A stretch of DNA of 64,000 nt from Harmonia axyridis (GCF_914767665.1 NC_059507.1:19966718-20030717), one strand, 5' to 3'. Counted from the stretch's first letter, positions 46,271-57,040 are shown. The notes: generated by a model not told the origin, from the sequence alone. Translations and numbers: made by a program.

Positions 46271-46589
46271 TTCGGATTTTTTCGGATTGGGAAGCGATGA
46301 TGAGGTGTTTGAAGTTGAAAATGGTTTTTGAGGAGGTTTGTTGTTGTTGGGGATGACCGTTGATGATCGATTATGGATAGAGATTTTCGTTTTAAGGATA
46401 GTGGTTGGGAAATTTGTAAAAAACAAGCCTATTGATTGAAGAGCGTTAGAAAATGGACCGTGATAAGAAGCAGAACAAATGTTGAAACTAGCTCAAGATA
46501 AAGAGACTTTTTGCATTTGAATCCCCAAGTTAGGGAGACTCAATATCATACACAAAGAAGAAGGATAGTGCTTGGAAGGAAAATTGCTA

Positions 46590-47250
46590 TTTCGGAGGTT
46601 TGAAGATGATATGGGTCTAAGTACAAACACCAAGAGAACAAGAGTCATGGTGATCATTACACAGATGTTTTGTTTGGAGAAACATTAATAAAATATAATC
46701 AGCAAAAGATTGAACGGATAAAAAAATTTAATATTTGGGAACATAACTTCTGGAGGAGTGGAAATCTAGAAATAAAATGAAAGCCCGTTTAGAACAAACC
46801 TGAGCAAGATTTCTCACAGTTCCAATAATTTTCACGTGCAGCGTTTTCGATCTCAGATTCAGACTGAGATTTGTGGAGTCCTATTTCTGATATGTATTTC
46901 TTTATGGTGTAAAGGGATGGACCCTTAAGGTGAACTTCTTAAACAGGTTGAAAGCCTTTAAAATCCTGAAGATACGCATACTATAGACAGTCAGAGTAAG
47001 GAATGATAATGTTTTCAGACGAGTGAATAGAGGTCGTGATCTACTTAAAACAATAAAGCGAAGAAAAACTGATCATTTTTTAGTGACATGATGCGAAACC
47101 CTAAATATCAGCTCCTACAACTGATTATTAAGGGCAAAATCGAAGGGAAAGAAAAGCCATGGAAAATAAGATCGCAAACGTTCATTGACGGATTTGCATA
47201 TGAAAAAGAAGAAGATTTTAACAGTTCATTCTACAAATCCCCTGCTTAAA
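46590..47250 (+). mobile_element. RTE/Proto2-like retrotransposon C-terminal region, decayed
   Basis: In shifting frames the plus strand reads MGLSTNTKRTRVMVI, then YGVKGWTLKVNFLNRLKAFK, VNRGRDLLKTIKRRKTDHF and finally NPKYQLLQLIIKGKIEGKEK. This matches the order VMVIS / VEAWTLK / ELLKTIKRRK / NPKYQLLQLII-GKIEGKR of RTE-like ORF2 C-termini. Several stops; inactive. Confidence 0.8.
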
Positions 47251-47259
47251 CAGTGAAAG

Positions 47260-48700
47260 CATATGTTTTCCTAAAAATTGGACTTGATTTTTCCACATGA
47301 TCACTTTTCTGAAGAAATATTAATCTTAGCTTTCGAAAAAGACTCGGCAATAACTTCTTCATTAAAACCAAATTTCTTTCCCTGGAGAATGCTTCTTTAA
47401 ACAAATCTTGTTATCAGTGAGGGGCACATCGATAGAATAGGGTGGTCAAGCAGTTGTAAGCCTACCTCGTTTAATTTGACCATGGTTTTTATCGATTTCT
47501 CTCCAGCAGCATTGTTTTGGCGAAATGGATTTTTTTCTTTTGCAGTTGATGATGATTTCTTTCAATTTTAACAAAGAATCGATTGAATAAGGTTCTGTAG
47601 TATTCACTGTTAATGGTTTCACCTTTGAAACTTGTTAACTACTGACCAAAATCAACAACGCATCGTTGATTCCGATCTCTGTTTGGAGATATTCAAATGA
47701 AATAAATGTGGGGTCCAGTTATTGTTCCCTGTAAATAATTGAGATGGTCAACCGGATGCTTGGAGACCTATTAGTTTCTTCAAGTGTCGAGGGCATGACA
47801 GTTTCAATGAATTTACAGGGAACGAATTGTTATTGTACATATAATGTAAAAAGGATGTGTTATTCTTCGAGGTGTCGAAGATATGTCATGGAGTTGTAAA
47901 TCTTGAAGAGATTTACTGGGGGGTTGTGAAAGTTCGAAGACAATATGGTCGTACCAGATGTGTCACATCTGTGTATCAGGTTCTAGTCCTTCGAGAATAT
48001 TCGATTTCCAGGAATCCGCGAAGATCTTTGTGGGCGGTACGGCAAAGGCGAAATTCAGTACCGTAGTGAGAAACTTGTAATTAAGACGTAATTAAGATCT
48101 TCTCAATACTGAGTTTGTACTCTATAATTGTGGCTTTGTAAATAGATGTAAATAATTCAAAAGAGTTCAATTATTACAAATCCAATAAAGTCACGGAGAA
48201 AAAGACGAAAGGCCAGGTAATCGAATCATACCTCTAGACGATCGATTAACCTTGCCTACATAAACATAATTTTTTATGTCAATATTTGCAGATAGTGGAC
48301 AATATATATATATATGGATACAGCATTTTAACTCTATGTCAGAGAGATTGTCAGCTACTCAGCTTGCACTCTTTCCACTCAGAAAAAAGGTATATTATTT
48401 AATGATGGACAAAGCTCCTACGAAAGTTTTAGATCGGCCAATAGGGTAAACGATCTATTTGGGGATTGTTAAGCAAGCTATAGAACGAAATATCACATTT
48501 TGCAAAGTCTGCTCTCTAGGTTATTCAATATATACAATTTCCGCAAGGGTCTGTTTTGAAGAAGTTACAATGATTTCATATAAAAAATATCCTACTTATT
48601 CCTGGTATGTAAATTTCGATAATAATTTCACCTTCATTCTCTGAGTCTGAATATACGTAGAACAATTTTGAGCCTGTGAATGGGCTCACGGGGAAGATTA
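47260..48700. other. no recognisable feature
   Basis: AT-rich intron DNA with a short (TA)n run at about 48304-48315. The frame at 47857-48066 has no homologue I recognise. Confidence 0.4.
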
Positions 48701-48702
48701 AA

Positions 48703-49085
48703 TTGAAATAATAATATATAATAATAATAATAATAATTATGTTTATTCATTCCGAAATACAAAAAATAATACACATTAATTCTATCCAATTAATGAATGA
48801 ACAAACATAAATCTCCCACAAAAGTTGACACTTGTGCGTGGGTTGTAATTCAAATTAACAATAATTCCATGGACACACGAACACACAACTAAACAAACTT
48901 ATTCCTGCTCGTGAATGTATCCCAAAAGGACTTAGGTTTGCTCCTGATCCAGGTTTCAACTCTTTTATTGAACGTTCTGTTATTTCTTGTTTCTCTGATA
49001 TCTACTGGAAGTTCATTATAAAGGATGTAATAACTTTTTCCATAGCCATCCCTATTCCAATGAGTGAGAACTCCAAACTTATTTC
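48703..49085 (-). mobile_element. LINE ORF2 C-terminus with (ATT)n tail
   Basis: On the minus strand the frame reads WNRDGYGKSYYILYNELPVD, then IRETRNNRTFNKRVETWIRS. This is the usual end of Jockey/CR1-type ORF2 (YNxLPxxIRxxxxxxxFKxxLxxW). It is followed by a 3' region ending in an (ATT)n microsatellite (48708-48740). 5'-truncated. Confidence 0.7.
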
Positions 49086-49478
49086 AATCCAACTAAGGAA
49101 ACCACAATAATTTCAGTGTATCAGTTTCGGGAATCAGAATGCTCACTCAAATAAAAATTTAAAAAAATAATATCTGCCTTCTGTTAATGTTTTCTAATTG
49201 ATCATTTTAATTCCTCATGAATTAATGAAATGTACAGATACATTGGTTTCTACTGCTTTGTTATTGAATTATAGTTTTCTCCATGAAGCAGTCATAATGA
49301 ATTCAACTGTTTCATAGAAAAATACCACCTTATGCTGCATTTTACAAAACAATAGAAATAAGTAACATAACCTCAATCCACTTCCTCCCACGATCCCAAC
49401 AATCGAACGCCCACCGCTTCCCGAAACAAAAACAAAAATCTCTGGCCGGAATTGAAAGTTTTTCTCCATTATTTCCAG

Positions 49479-49574
49479 ATACAAATTTTCGGCTTCAACT
49501 CTCAACTCTATACAAACTTCTCAGACGCCCTGCACAGAGCTCAGGGGATAGTGGTGGTGGCCCTACTGCTCCAG
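49479..49574 (+). CDS. carbonic anhydrase-related protein (CA10/CA11-like), internal exon C
   Basis: This 96-bp exon (32 codons) starts IQIFGFNSQLYTNFSDAL and ends QGIVVVALLLQ. With the previous exon it forms AE|IQIFGFN, which aligns residue for residue with AELHLVHWN of active carbonic anhydrases. The third zinc histidine (His119 in CA II) is glutamine here, the hallmark of the CARP X/XI group, so the protein should not hydrate CO2. GIVVVALLLQ corresponds to the GLAVLGIFLK strand. Acceptor ATTTCCAG, donor CAG|GTAAGC. The next exon was not found to the right. Confidence 0.93.
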
Positions 49575-49791
49575 GTAAGCAACTATTTTATATTTATCCT
49601 CCCACTTTGAACTTATCTCGCTTCGCACAGCCGTGCCAGAGATCCTGAACGGAAATCCGTTTTTATTCGATTTCCAGACATTGACGAGAGCCTTATTCGT
49701 ATGAGATCCGGGTGGATGTTGTCCAGATTCACAAAGGATCGCGAACGATTCGGCAAATTGGGATGTTTGCTTTTATGAACAGGGGCGTCGC
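49575..49791 (+). other. start of the next CARP intron
   Basis: Donor GTAAGC at 49575. Unique sequence up to a hAT-like terminus at 49792. The intron would run beyond 64000 unless an exon was missed. Confidence 0.5.
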
Positions 49792-51064
49792 GTGGGAGAG
49801 GTGCTCCGAGCGCCGTTGTCGAGGGGGCGCCCTATCAACGGGATAAATAAAGTCAGAAAATTCGAGAGAATTGAACATTTTTTAAGTTTGTTATAGTGTT
49901 CAATTGAATTTTGAATATTATGTTTTATGTTTCGAGTTAAATTGAAATATTAATAATATATTAGGTGATACAATAAAAGATAGCATAATCGATCGATAGT
50001 AATACCACTTGTCATTCAATTTTGAGTCCATTGACTTATTTAATAACGAAACGAAGTTGTTCGAAATAACTCTGTTGAATTATTTGATAAAAGATAGATC
50101 CATGAGATAAATTCTTGTCGAATTGTATTTCAATAGACTATTTCATGAACAAAGTTAAACGTCAAAAACCTTGTATTCGAGAGAATCGATGGAAAACATT
50201 TAATAATAAAAAATTTAATCCAGGAAGATACCGATATTCGTTTGTTCATTAGGTATTCTTAATTTATATACTTAATCAAAAATTATTTGTTATTTGAATC
50301 CATACAAAATAATTACGCTTAAAATACATTTTTTTTCCTATTTTTCATAAGGAAGTGTGGATATCTGAATACAAATTCACCAATCACCCCCCTGCTCTTT
50401 TGCTCAGTACAAAACCCCAAACTTGCAAGGGCGCCGACTTGTTTTTTGACGTGGCGGCAGAAACGCTAAAGCTCAATATTAATTTTTATCATTCCACAGA
50501 GTTAGCTTCAGTAAGGGTGGCAAATTGGGTATTTGCCTAGGGCTGCTGTTTGGCCAGCGCCAGTGACGGCCCTGTTTGAAAGGATCAATATTTCTCTGGT
50601 ACTCTCTGAAAGATCTTTCTTGAACTAATAGTAGCAGTGTTTCGTATGCCTCAAATAACACTGAAACTGTCTGTACCAATGGTTACTTCGTTGGAAATAT
50701 CATCATTAAATAAATCATAATTTAAACAGTGTTGGTCCTATCATGATAATACCAGCTTTCTTTTGATTGTGATTGGTCAGATGAAATGAAAATTTCAATA
50801 AGAGGAAAAAGTCGATAAAATCAAGATCATCACGAATTTTTCCTAAATTATTGACTGCATTCCTGAAAAATAAAAGATATCTGGTACGATTTGTCTTCAA
50901 GTGTTTTCGAAATATGGTGTTCACAGATTGCACACTAATACAGTGGCAAAGGCGCGCCCCCTTGAGCGATGATGCATGTTGAAAAATGACAAAATGACTT
51001 CCATCTGCATATTTCATGTGCATTCAGTACCCCTCCCCCTTGAAGGAATCCTGGACCGCCCCTG
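49792..51064. mobile_element. cluster of hAT-like termini (unresolved, possibly nested)
   Basis: A left-type end CAGGGGCGTCGCGTGGGAGA starts at 49792. Right-type ends close at 50574 (CCAGTGACGGCCCTG) and 51064 (TGGACCGCCCCTG). The flanking octamers TTTATGAA, TTTGAAAG and CACTGATA do not match each other, so complete elements cannot be paired. The right end at 50574 resembles that of the hAT at 19395-20651. No transposase was seen. Confidence 0.5.
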
Positions 51065-51299
51065 CACTGATATTGTGATTCAATTGAATTATTTCCAACA
51101 AATACTTTCGGAATTCGAGAACTTGTTCATCTATTGAATTGTTAGCTTATGCTTTTAATTGATTGTGTGATTGGAACTCATCCTAGGTACCTTTAATGCT
51201 TTCTGGCAAATTAAAATGTTTCCACTCGCAAAATTCCTATTCAATTCCCTGGTCGATAATAAATAAACTAAACAAAGAAATCATTTCTAATTATTCTGG

Positions 51300-51720
51300 T
51301 GGATGCCACAATAATTCACGGTGCCCTACATCCACCCCTGGGGGGTTCCTTTCAGGCGTGCGTTAATTGGTATTTGCGCCAGGTATATATAAAACTTTAA
51401 ATCACTGCCGAACCTCCCGAGACGAAGAAACTAATAAATGTGAAAAATTGATCTCGGAATTAATTAAGCAATTTTAATTAGTTCAACCTCTGAGGTCGTG
51501 ATCAGTCTTGTAGACAGAGTTCATTATAAAGACACGACACTGAAACTTTTCCTCTTCTGAATACCCACTCAGTTGTAATTTATAATTAAATTCACTGATT
51601 CTCCGGCCTTGTTTATTGTCGACGCGATGTTGCTGAAACATTGTTCCAGCCTCGGTGAAATATTTCATTCGACCCGCTTACCGCATAACGTTGGCCTGAA
51701 TGGTTGGAATAATTTTACGT
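51300..51720. other. GC-richer, repeat-poor block
   Basis: Contains GCGCCAGGTATATATAAAAC (51374) and AT-core words such as GAATTAATTAAGCAATTTTA. No coding match. Candidate non-coding regulatory DNA. Confidence 0.3.
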
Positions 51721-52329
51721 CAACCCTACGCCATTTTTCATCGGTTTCCCTCGATGAGGTTTATTATACAGAATGTAACTTTGTGTCCAAACATCATGTG
51801 ACAATACCAACTTTGATTTGTTTTGTTTAAAAAGAGTCTACTTATTAAATAATATTTACAAAATTTTGAATGTAACTTTATGTATTGTTTATTAAGATGT
51901 CATTCACGATCGTTGAAACTTTCACCTTATACTACCTTTGTTTGAAATCGTCCTTTATGTAGGAGAAAGTCAGCTGTATTGTACCAAGCCTTTACAGTGA
52001 GAAAGTCCAGATATCAAATCGTTAAAAAAAACAATAAAAATTTTGGAAATCAACCTTAACCATAAATAAGCGGATTATCTTCCGACTTTATGGCTCCCAA
52101 GAAACATTTCAGCCAAATATTTCGGTCAGAATTAGTTTTTCCGTAATACGCCAAAACTGATAAATTTTCATTTGAAATAAGTGGTTGTATTATCCTATTA
52201 TTCATTTATTTTTTTTACTAATATCATGCCTTGGAATCCATATTTGTTTTCACTTGTCAGGAATCCCACTGAAGAAAAACATAATACACTAAAGGAAAAT
52301 TTACAATTTACAATTTACAAAAAAGGATA

Positions 52330-52478
52330 TAAACGTGACGCAGAGAATTAGAGTCCAATTTGTCTTTCTTGGAGATCAGTCATTACTAATATCTTTGAAT
52401 GCATAAATTCCTGGCCATAGTGTCCAATTGACGTTGTTTATCTGGATTTTTATCAAGCATTTGACCGAATATCACATA
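52330..52478 (+). mobile_element. non-LTR reverse transcriptase, left half (split by hAT)
   Basis: The plus frame reads SVITNIFECINSWP and then IDVVYLDFYQAFDRISH, the RT motif A with the catalytic Asp in LDF. It stops being RT exactly at the hAT end. The frame resumes at 53819 after the duplicated octamer ATCACATA. Confidence 0.85.
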
Positions 52479-53818
52479 CATGCCCGGTCTGGCTCCTTTG
52501 GAGGCCCTCGGCTAGATGCTGATTTGAGGCCCCCCTTCAGGAAATAAGACGAGAACCTTCCCCTGCAGCGAAAACGTGCTCTTGAATAATTTTAATTCTG
52601 AAGTTACACGCTTGTAAAGGGTGTTTTTTTTAGAGCTATAGAATTTTAAATTGCAATAAAACATAGATGGATCATTCGACTGACATGAATTTTATTTATC
52701 CGCAAGATAATCTTGTGGCATTAAATTTTAAATATGATTTCTGGCATATGACCGCCACGGCTGGCTCGGATGTAGTCCAATCTGGACGTCCAATTTTCGA
52801 TGACTTTTTCAAACATTTGTGGCCGTATATCGGCAATAACACGGCGAATGTTGTCTTCCAAATAGTCAAGGGTTTATGGTTTATCCGCATAGACCAATGA
52901 CTTTACATAGCCCCACAGAAAGTAGTCTAGCGGTTTTAAATCACAAGATCTTGGAGGCCAATTCACAGGTCCAAAACGTGAAATTAGGCGGTCACCAAAC
53001 GTGTCTTTCAATAAATCGATTGTGGCACGAGCTGTGTGACATTTTGCACCGTCTTGTTGGAACCAAAGCTCCTGGACATCATGGTTGTTCAATTCAGGAA
53101 TGAAAAAGTTAGTAATCATGGCTTTATACCGATCACCATTGACTGTAAAGTTCTGGCCATCATCGTTTTTGAAGAAGTACGGACCAATGATTCCACCAGC
53201 CCATAAAGCGCACCAAACAGTCAGTTTTTCTGGATATAACGGTGTTTCGACATACACCTGAGGATTAGCTTCACTCCAAATTCGGCAGTTTTGTTTGTTG
53301 ACGTAGCCATTCAACCAGAAGTGCGCTTCATCGCTAAACAAAATTCGCTTATGAAAATCGGAAAGAACGGCAATCCCCTCCTGGGCCCATTCGACGAATT
53401 TACGCCTTACTTGATGATCGTTTGGCTGAATTTGATGAATTGCCAAACCAAACTGAGAATAAATCACTTGACAGCTGTTAAATCGGTCGCCATCTTGAAC
53501 AGTAATGCCAACTTAGTTATATACCTCGAAAAAAAACACCCTTTACAATGCAAGTCCACTCGAGTCTTCAACTACAGTATTTTCTAGAAGCCTTTCATAA
53601 ACTTTTTATCGAATGATATACCGTACAAAAATAGCGAATTGGTCCATAACTGCTTTCTATATCTTTAATAAAGTCTACCTTAACGTTTAAATGAAATAAA
53701 CTTGCCAAAAAACATCTTTTCAAAAATTTTTTTTAGTTTAGTTTTATTCAGCTGGGGGCCCCCTTGGCCGGGGGCCCTCGGCGATCGCCGACCTGCCGAC
53801 CTGGCCAGACCGGCCCTG
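52479..53818. mobile_element. hAT element with perfect 8-bp duplication, host of a mariner
   Basis: The left end CATGCCCGGTCTGGC matches the complement of the right end GCCAGACCGGCCCTG with two differences. ATCACATA stands at 52471-52478 and again at 53819-53826. Removing the element and one octamer rejoins the flanking RT reading frame. Its own sequence is only about 410 bp and non-coding; the other 930 bp are an inserted DD41D mariner. Confidence 0.9.
52617..53544 (-). mobile_element. DD41D-type mariner relative, internally deleted
   Basis: Inverted ends TTGTAAAGGGTGTTTTTTTT (52613-52632) and their complement (to 53548) enclose one transposase frame on the minus strand (53467-52874). Visible motifs are LFSDEAHFWLNGYVNKQN (first Asp), CALWAGGIIGPYFFKN, ELWFQQDGAKCHTA (second Asp), WPPRSCDLKPLDYFLWGYVK (third Asp). 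By the usual counting 41 residues separate the second and third Asp, giving DD41D. A stop at about 52872 precedes the rest of the C-terminus (DYLEDNIRRVIADI, SRGGHMPEI). The N-terminal helix-turn-helix is missing, so the element is inactive although the catalytic core is intact. Confidence 0.9.
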
Positions 53819-54140
53819 ATCACATAATCTCCAACATAAACTTGAACATTTTGGGATTCGCGGCCGCCTACTTTCTTGGATTAAAGCATTTCTTACCTAT
53901 CGAACCTTCCATGTTTGGGTCGGTAGATCTTTCTCTTCGGCGAGGCCTATTGAAATGGAGTTCCACAGAGTTCTGTTCAGGGTCCAACACTTTTTCTCCT
54001 TCACATCTCTGATTTACCAAAGATCTTCAATTCTCGGTGTTCCCAATTTTCCGACATTACCAAATTATTCATTAACACCACCGTGACAGCTCATCTGATT
54101 CAAGAAGTACAATCTTTAGTACAATTTCCAATAGAGTAAT
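53819..54140 (+). mobile_element. non-LTR reverse transcriptase, right half
   Basis: Continues from 52478: SHNLQHKLEHFGIRGRLLSW, then IKAFLTYRTFHVWVGRSFS. After a frameshift it reads GVPQSSVQGPTLFLLHISDL (RT motif B region) and FSDITKLF, where FADDTKLF has lost its catalytic pair. It fades at a stop near 54140. Jockey/CR1-like. Confidence 0.85.
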
Positions 54141-54256
54141 AACATCATACGTTATCAAATATTTATCTGGTCAATGTATCAGCAATAGGAAACACAACCA
54201 TTGTCAGACAGAAGGTCTCCACGCCATTACGTAGGAATCATAATCAAGGAAGGATA

Positions 54257-54299
54257 GCGATATACCGGTTTCACCCTTATTAGGGATCATCAGTACCGC
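54257..54299 (-). ncRNA. hammerhead-like ribozyme candidate (minimal type I)
   Basis: On the minus strand, helix I is GCGGUA (54299-54294) with UAUCGC (54262-54257), six pairs including one G-U. The core CUGAUGA is 54293-54287. Helix II is CCCU/AGGG (54285-54282, 54277-54274) closed by AAUA, with a U-U mismatch at its base. GAAA is 54272-54269. Helix III is reduced to the palindrome ACCGGU (54269-54264), followed by GUA with the expected cut after 54263. All core nucleotides are present. Near-absent helix III is known from other animal type I hammerheads and may require dimerisation. The U-U pair weakens the call. Confidence 0.6.
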
Positions 54300-54459
54300 A
54301 TAACCCTACCCAAGATGACAAACAAACGAAATAGCAGGCACCTTATACCTTATAAGGTGAAATTGATATTTCAATGAATGATTGATGGTTGAGCGTGCTA
54401 TATAGCTAGTTGCGTCATTTTTCGTTACCAAATATCGTCGATGTTTAGCTGATTCATAT

Positions 54460-54730
54460 TTGGAAACAACAGCTCCTCCTTCATTTTAAATAAATGATGA
54501 CCAAGGATGCCGCCAGCATATAAACCTTACCAAACAGTCAATTTTAATGGATATAATGGTGATTAGTTTATGTCTCAAATTATCTCTGCTCCATATACAG
54601 CAATTTTGTTTATTGACAAACACAAATCTTCAGTGAAAATGCTCATCTTTGGCCAGTTTCAAATTAGCCCAATAAGCAACAATGCGACGTAAACGAAGGT
54701 CATTTGAGTATAATACGTACACGAACTTTA
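54460..54730 (-). mobile_element. DD41D-type mariner remnant
   Basis: The minus strand reads FVNKQNCCIWSRDNLRHKL and DCLVRFICWRHPWSSFI, parallel to GYVNKQNCRIWSEANP and TVWCALWAGGIIGPYF in the copy at 52617-53544. DNA similarity is clear over about 120 bp. No catalytic Asp pair remains. Confidence 0.7.
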
Positions 54731-55054
54731 TTTTATAGGCATGTAAACCAAAACTTTCACGTAAAATTTCCACGTAGTCGAAGGTCAAAGGCCAACCTTG
54801 AGATTAAATTGGCGACTTTTGAAGGGACAAGATCGACGTCTTTTGACAGAACAAATAAAAATTTTAAAATGATGCCGTTGATTGATCAATTCTTCATACA
54901 GCGCCATCTTGAGGAAGAATATGAAAAAGAGACCCATGCCGAGCAGAATGATCTCAAACCAAATCTTATCAGTGAACACACCAGTATTTTAGAATATGAT
55001 ACGGATCTTATGCTCGAATCACAATCTATACGTCAAGTTCGAACAACTCTATGA
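54704..55054 (+). CDS. unassigned 116-codon open frame
   Basis: The frame overlaps the end of a DD41D remnant. Its second half is acidic and polar (HLEEEYEKETHAEQNDLKPN, TSILEYDTDLMLESQSIRQV) and looks like a possible coiled or disordered protein segment. I recognise no domain. It may be chance, or a piece of an unknown element. Confidence 0.2.
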   Translation: MSIIRTRTLFYRHVNQNFHVKFPRSRRSKANLEIKLATFEGTRSTSFDRTNKNFKMMPLIDQFFIQRHLEEEYEKETHAEQNDLKPNLISEHTSILEYDTDLMLESQSIRQVRTTL

Positions 55055-55099
55055 AGGCACATTAGTGTCTCAGACCTACTTGAAATTCCGTAGGTAATA

Positions 55100-55790
55100 T
55101 CAAATCCCGATCGAGTCTATTTCCACTAGACGAAAAATTAAATTCACAATTTTCCACCAAACAGCTCTCCTGAAAGCTTCGCAGCGAAGAATGAATGCGA
55201 CAGCCTCAAGTTTCATCAGACAGATTGCACCCCGTTGAAATATTCAGGTGGTACGCGCAAGAAAAACGAATTAATGTATGCAGCACATCCACCGAATTGC
55301 CGTACAATAAATCCGAGAGACCTCTCGACGGTTCGAGGACACCGGGCCAGGTTCCATTGTTCCGCGCGTTTCTAAATGAAAAAAGCGCGAAATACGGTAA
55401 AGAACACTTTTTTTAATGAAGGGAGAAACGGGGGACAATGCGCACGCGTCGATTTGTTCCCAGATGTGTCCCGCATTTCATCAGTTTGAAATCTCGCGTA
55501 ACGTGGGACACAGAAGTCCCAGGGGCTCTTTGCCTTTTCCAGCTAAGAGAACGAGCTGACTAGCAAAACATGTGGTAAATATTTACATAGGACGACGTTT
55601 AACTTTCCGCTAGCTGGGTTATTTATAGAGGGAACGACGGTTCTGTCTTTATGCCGGCCAAATTACTCCCTGCTAAGTCTTGGCGGGTTTTTCTCCGCCG
55701 TTCGGTTGTGTTTGAGGTCGCGTTTACTATAAATTGGGAGCTAAGCCGATAAAGGGGGCTTCTAGGGGTTGAAGGGGCTCTTATTTACCG
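55100..55790. other. GC-richer, repeat-poor block
   Basis: G+C-rich stretch with CpG-rich patches (55180-55500, 55600-55780) and no transposon similarity. Candidate conserved non-coding DNA. Confidence 0.3.
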
Positions 55791-55799
55791 AAAATTCGA

Positions 55800-56680
55800 C
55801 TGCAATCCCACGCTCTATGTATCGTTGAATAGTTGAACAGTGTTGATTAATAATAACGTTCATTCATAGTTCTTCCAATCTTACTTGAACTTTTCCATGC
55901 AAACGCTTGTCCAGATGTTCCCTTGATCTTATATCGCAACTATGAGGGCACGCCTTTTAAACCCTAAAGTTTAAAATAATATTTTGCGATTGAATTGAAC
56001 TCTGATGTCGATTGTTTCAAATGATTCGTGACGTGAATAACTTTTGTTGATACATCTTTAATGCTACTGTGTTATTCTACTGTGCTATAATTTGATTTTT
56101 CTATATTGACAACCTGTAATATTCTAGCCAGGAACATTATCAACCATGATGACATGATCCTTGAATAAAAATCTGAGCCCACTAAAGTGTTTTAGATGAA
56201 CTTGGAAATGTTCTGTCTGAAGATAAGGCAACCTGTAATAACCTTGATAAAAATTGATGAAAAAAAAATTTTAAGTGGTATGACGTCGCTTAGGATGTGA
56301 AATCATCTTGTTCAGAACTGCACGTAGGTATCATTATAATTGATCGCAAAATCCTGATCTTCAGTTCTCAACATGTGCCACAGAATTGACAAACGTCAAA
56401 AAATTAAAATCCTCTCTCATTTTATGAAGACTGTAGAGCAATGAAAGTGATCAAATCGATATATATTATTTTGATAGACAATTAACTAGCATACTGGCAT
56501 TTATTCTGAAAGACTGGTTAGACCACTAATTCCCTGATCCATAATAAATTCCTGGGAAATTGAAAAAACCCTTGTAGATAAGACATATTCTGGAATACTT
56601 CATATGAATTTGAAGAAAATTCATTCAAATGAAAAGGAAAAATATGAAAACGAACCAAAACCGAGTAAAAATGCTTAATA
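55800..56680. other. no recognisable feature
   Basis: AT-rich DNA; no ends or coding similarity. Confidence 0.4.
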
Positions 56681-56684
56681 TACG

Positions 56685-56790
56685 AACCATCTTCTTCTTC
56701 GTTCACTCCTGGACGTAGGCCTCTTTCATGGTCTTCCATGCTGTCCTGTCCTGAGCTATCTGAAACCATCTAGTTCCGCATATCCATAAG
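56685..56790 (-). mobile_element. RTE-like retrotransposon 3' end
   Basis: The minus strand reads WFQIAQDRTAWKTMKEAYVQ followed by E and a stop where W-T is expected, then a GAAGAAGAAG tail. Same signature as 16880-17110. Confidence 0.7.
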
Positions 56791-56914
56791 AAAGATAATT
56801 AAGAAGTGATGGATGTGCATAGCTGCAGCCAATATGAATAACCAAATCGACATATTCTGATTTCAGAGACTATCCGCTAAAAACCGGGGTTTATTGAATA
56901 GTACTGTTAGGCAA

Positions 56915-57040
56915 TATAATCCCTGGCTCCAAATGAATTGCTGGAAACTTGAACAACCCTTGCATAATCGGAATATTCTGGTTTCAAGTGACTTTGGATA
57001 CACTATACTAAGTTATAGCACCTCTAATTTAGCTAGAATC
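56915..57040 (+). repeat. dispersed repeat related to 32290-32420 and 56520-56590
   Basis: CAAGTGACTTTGGATACACT and CATAATCGGAATATTCTGG match the complement of 32340-32420. The first half also repeats directly at 56520-56590 (CCCTTG...ATATTCTGG). Confidence 0.45.

Larger units (their letters stand above)
12068..49478 (+). other. CARP giant intron (37,411 bp)
   Basis: It is bounded by GTAAGT at 12068 and TTTCCAG at 49472-49478. It separates two phase-0 exons of one protein domain, so everything in between must be transcribed as intron if the gene is active. It is filled with transposon copies, hairpins and some GC-richer blocks, listed separately. No host exon was found inside it. Confidence 0.8.

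Noticed and set aside
48290..48320. Short (TA)n run as an origin or promoter
   Set aside because: Ordinary microsatellite without supporting context.
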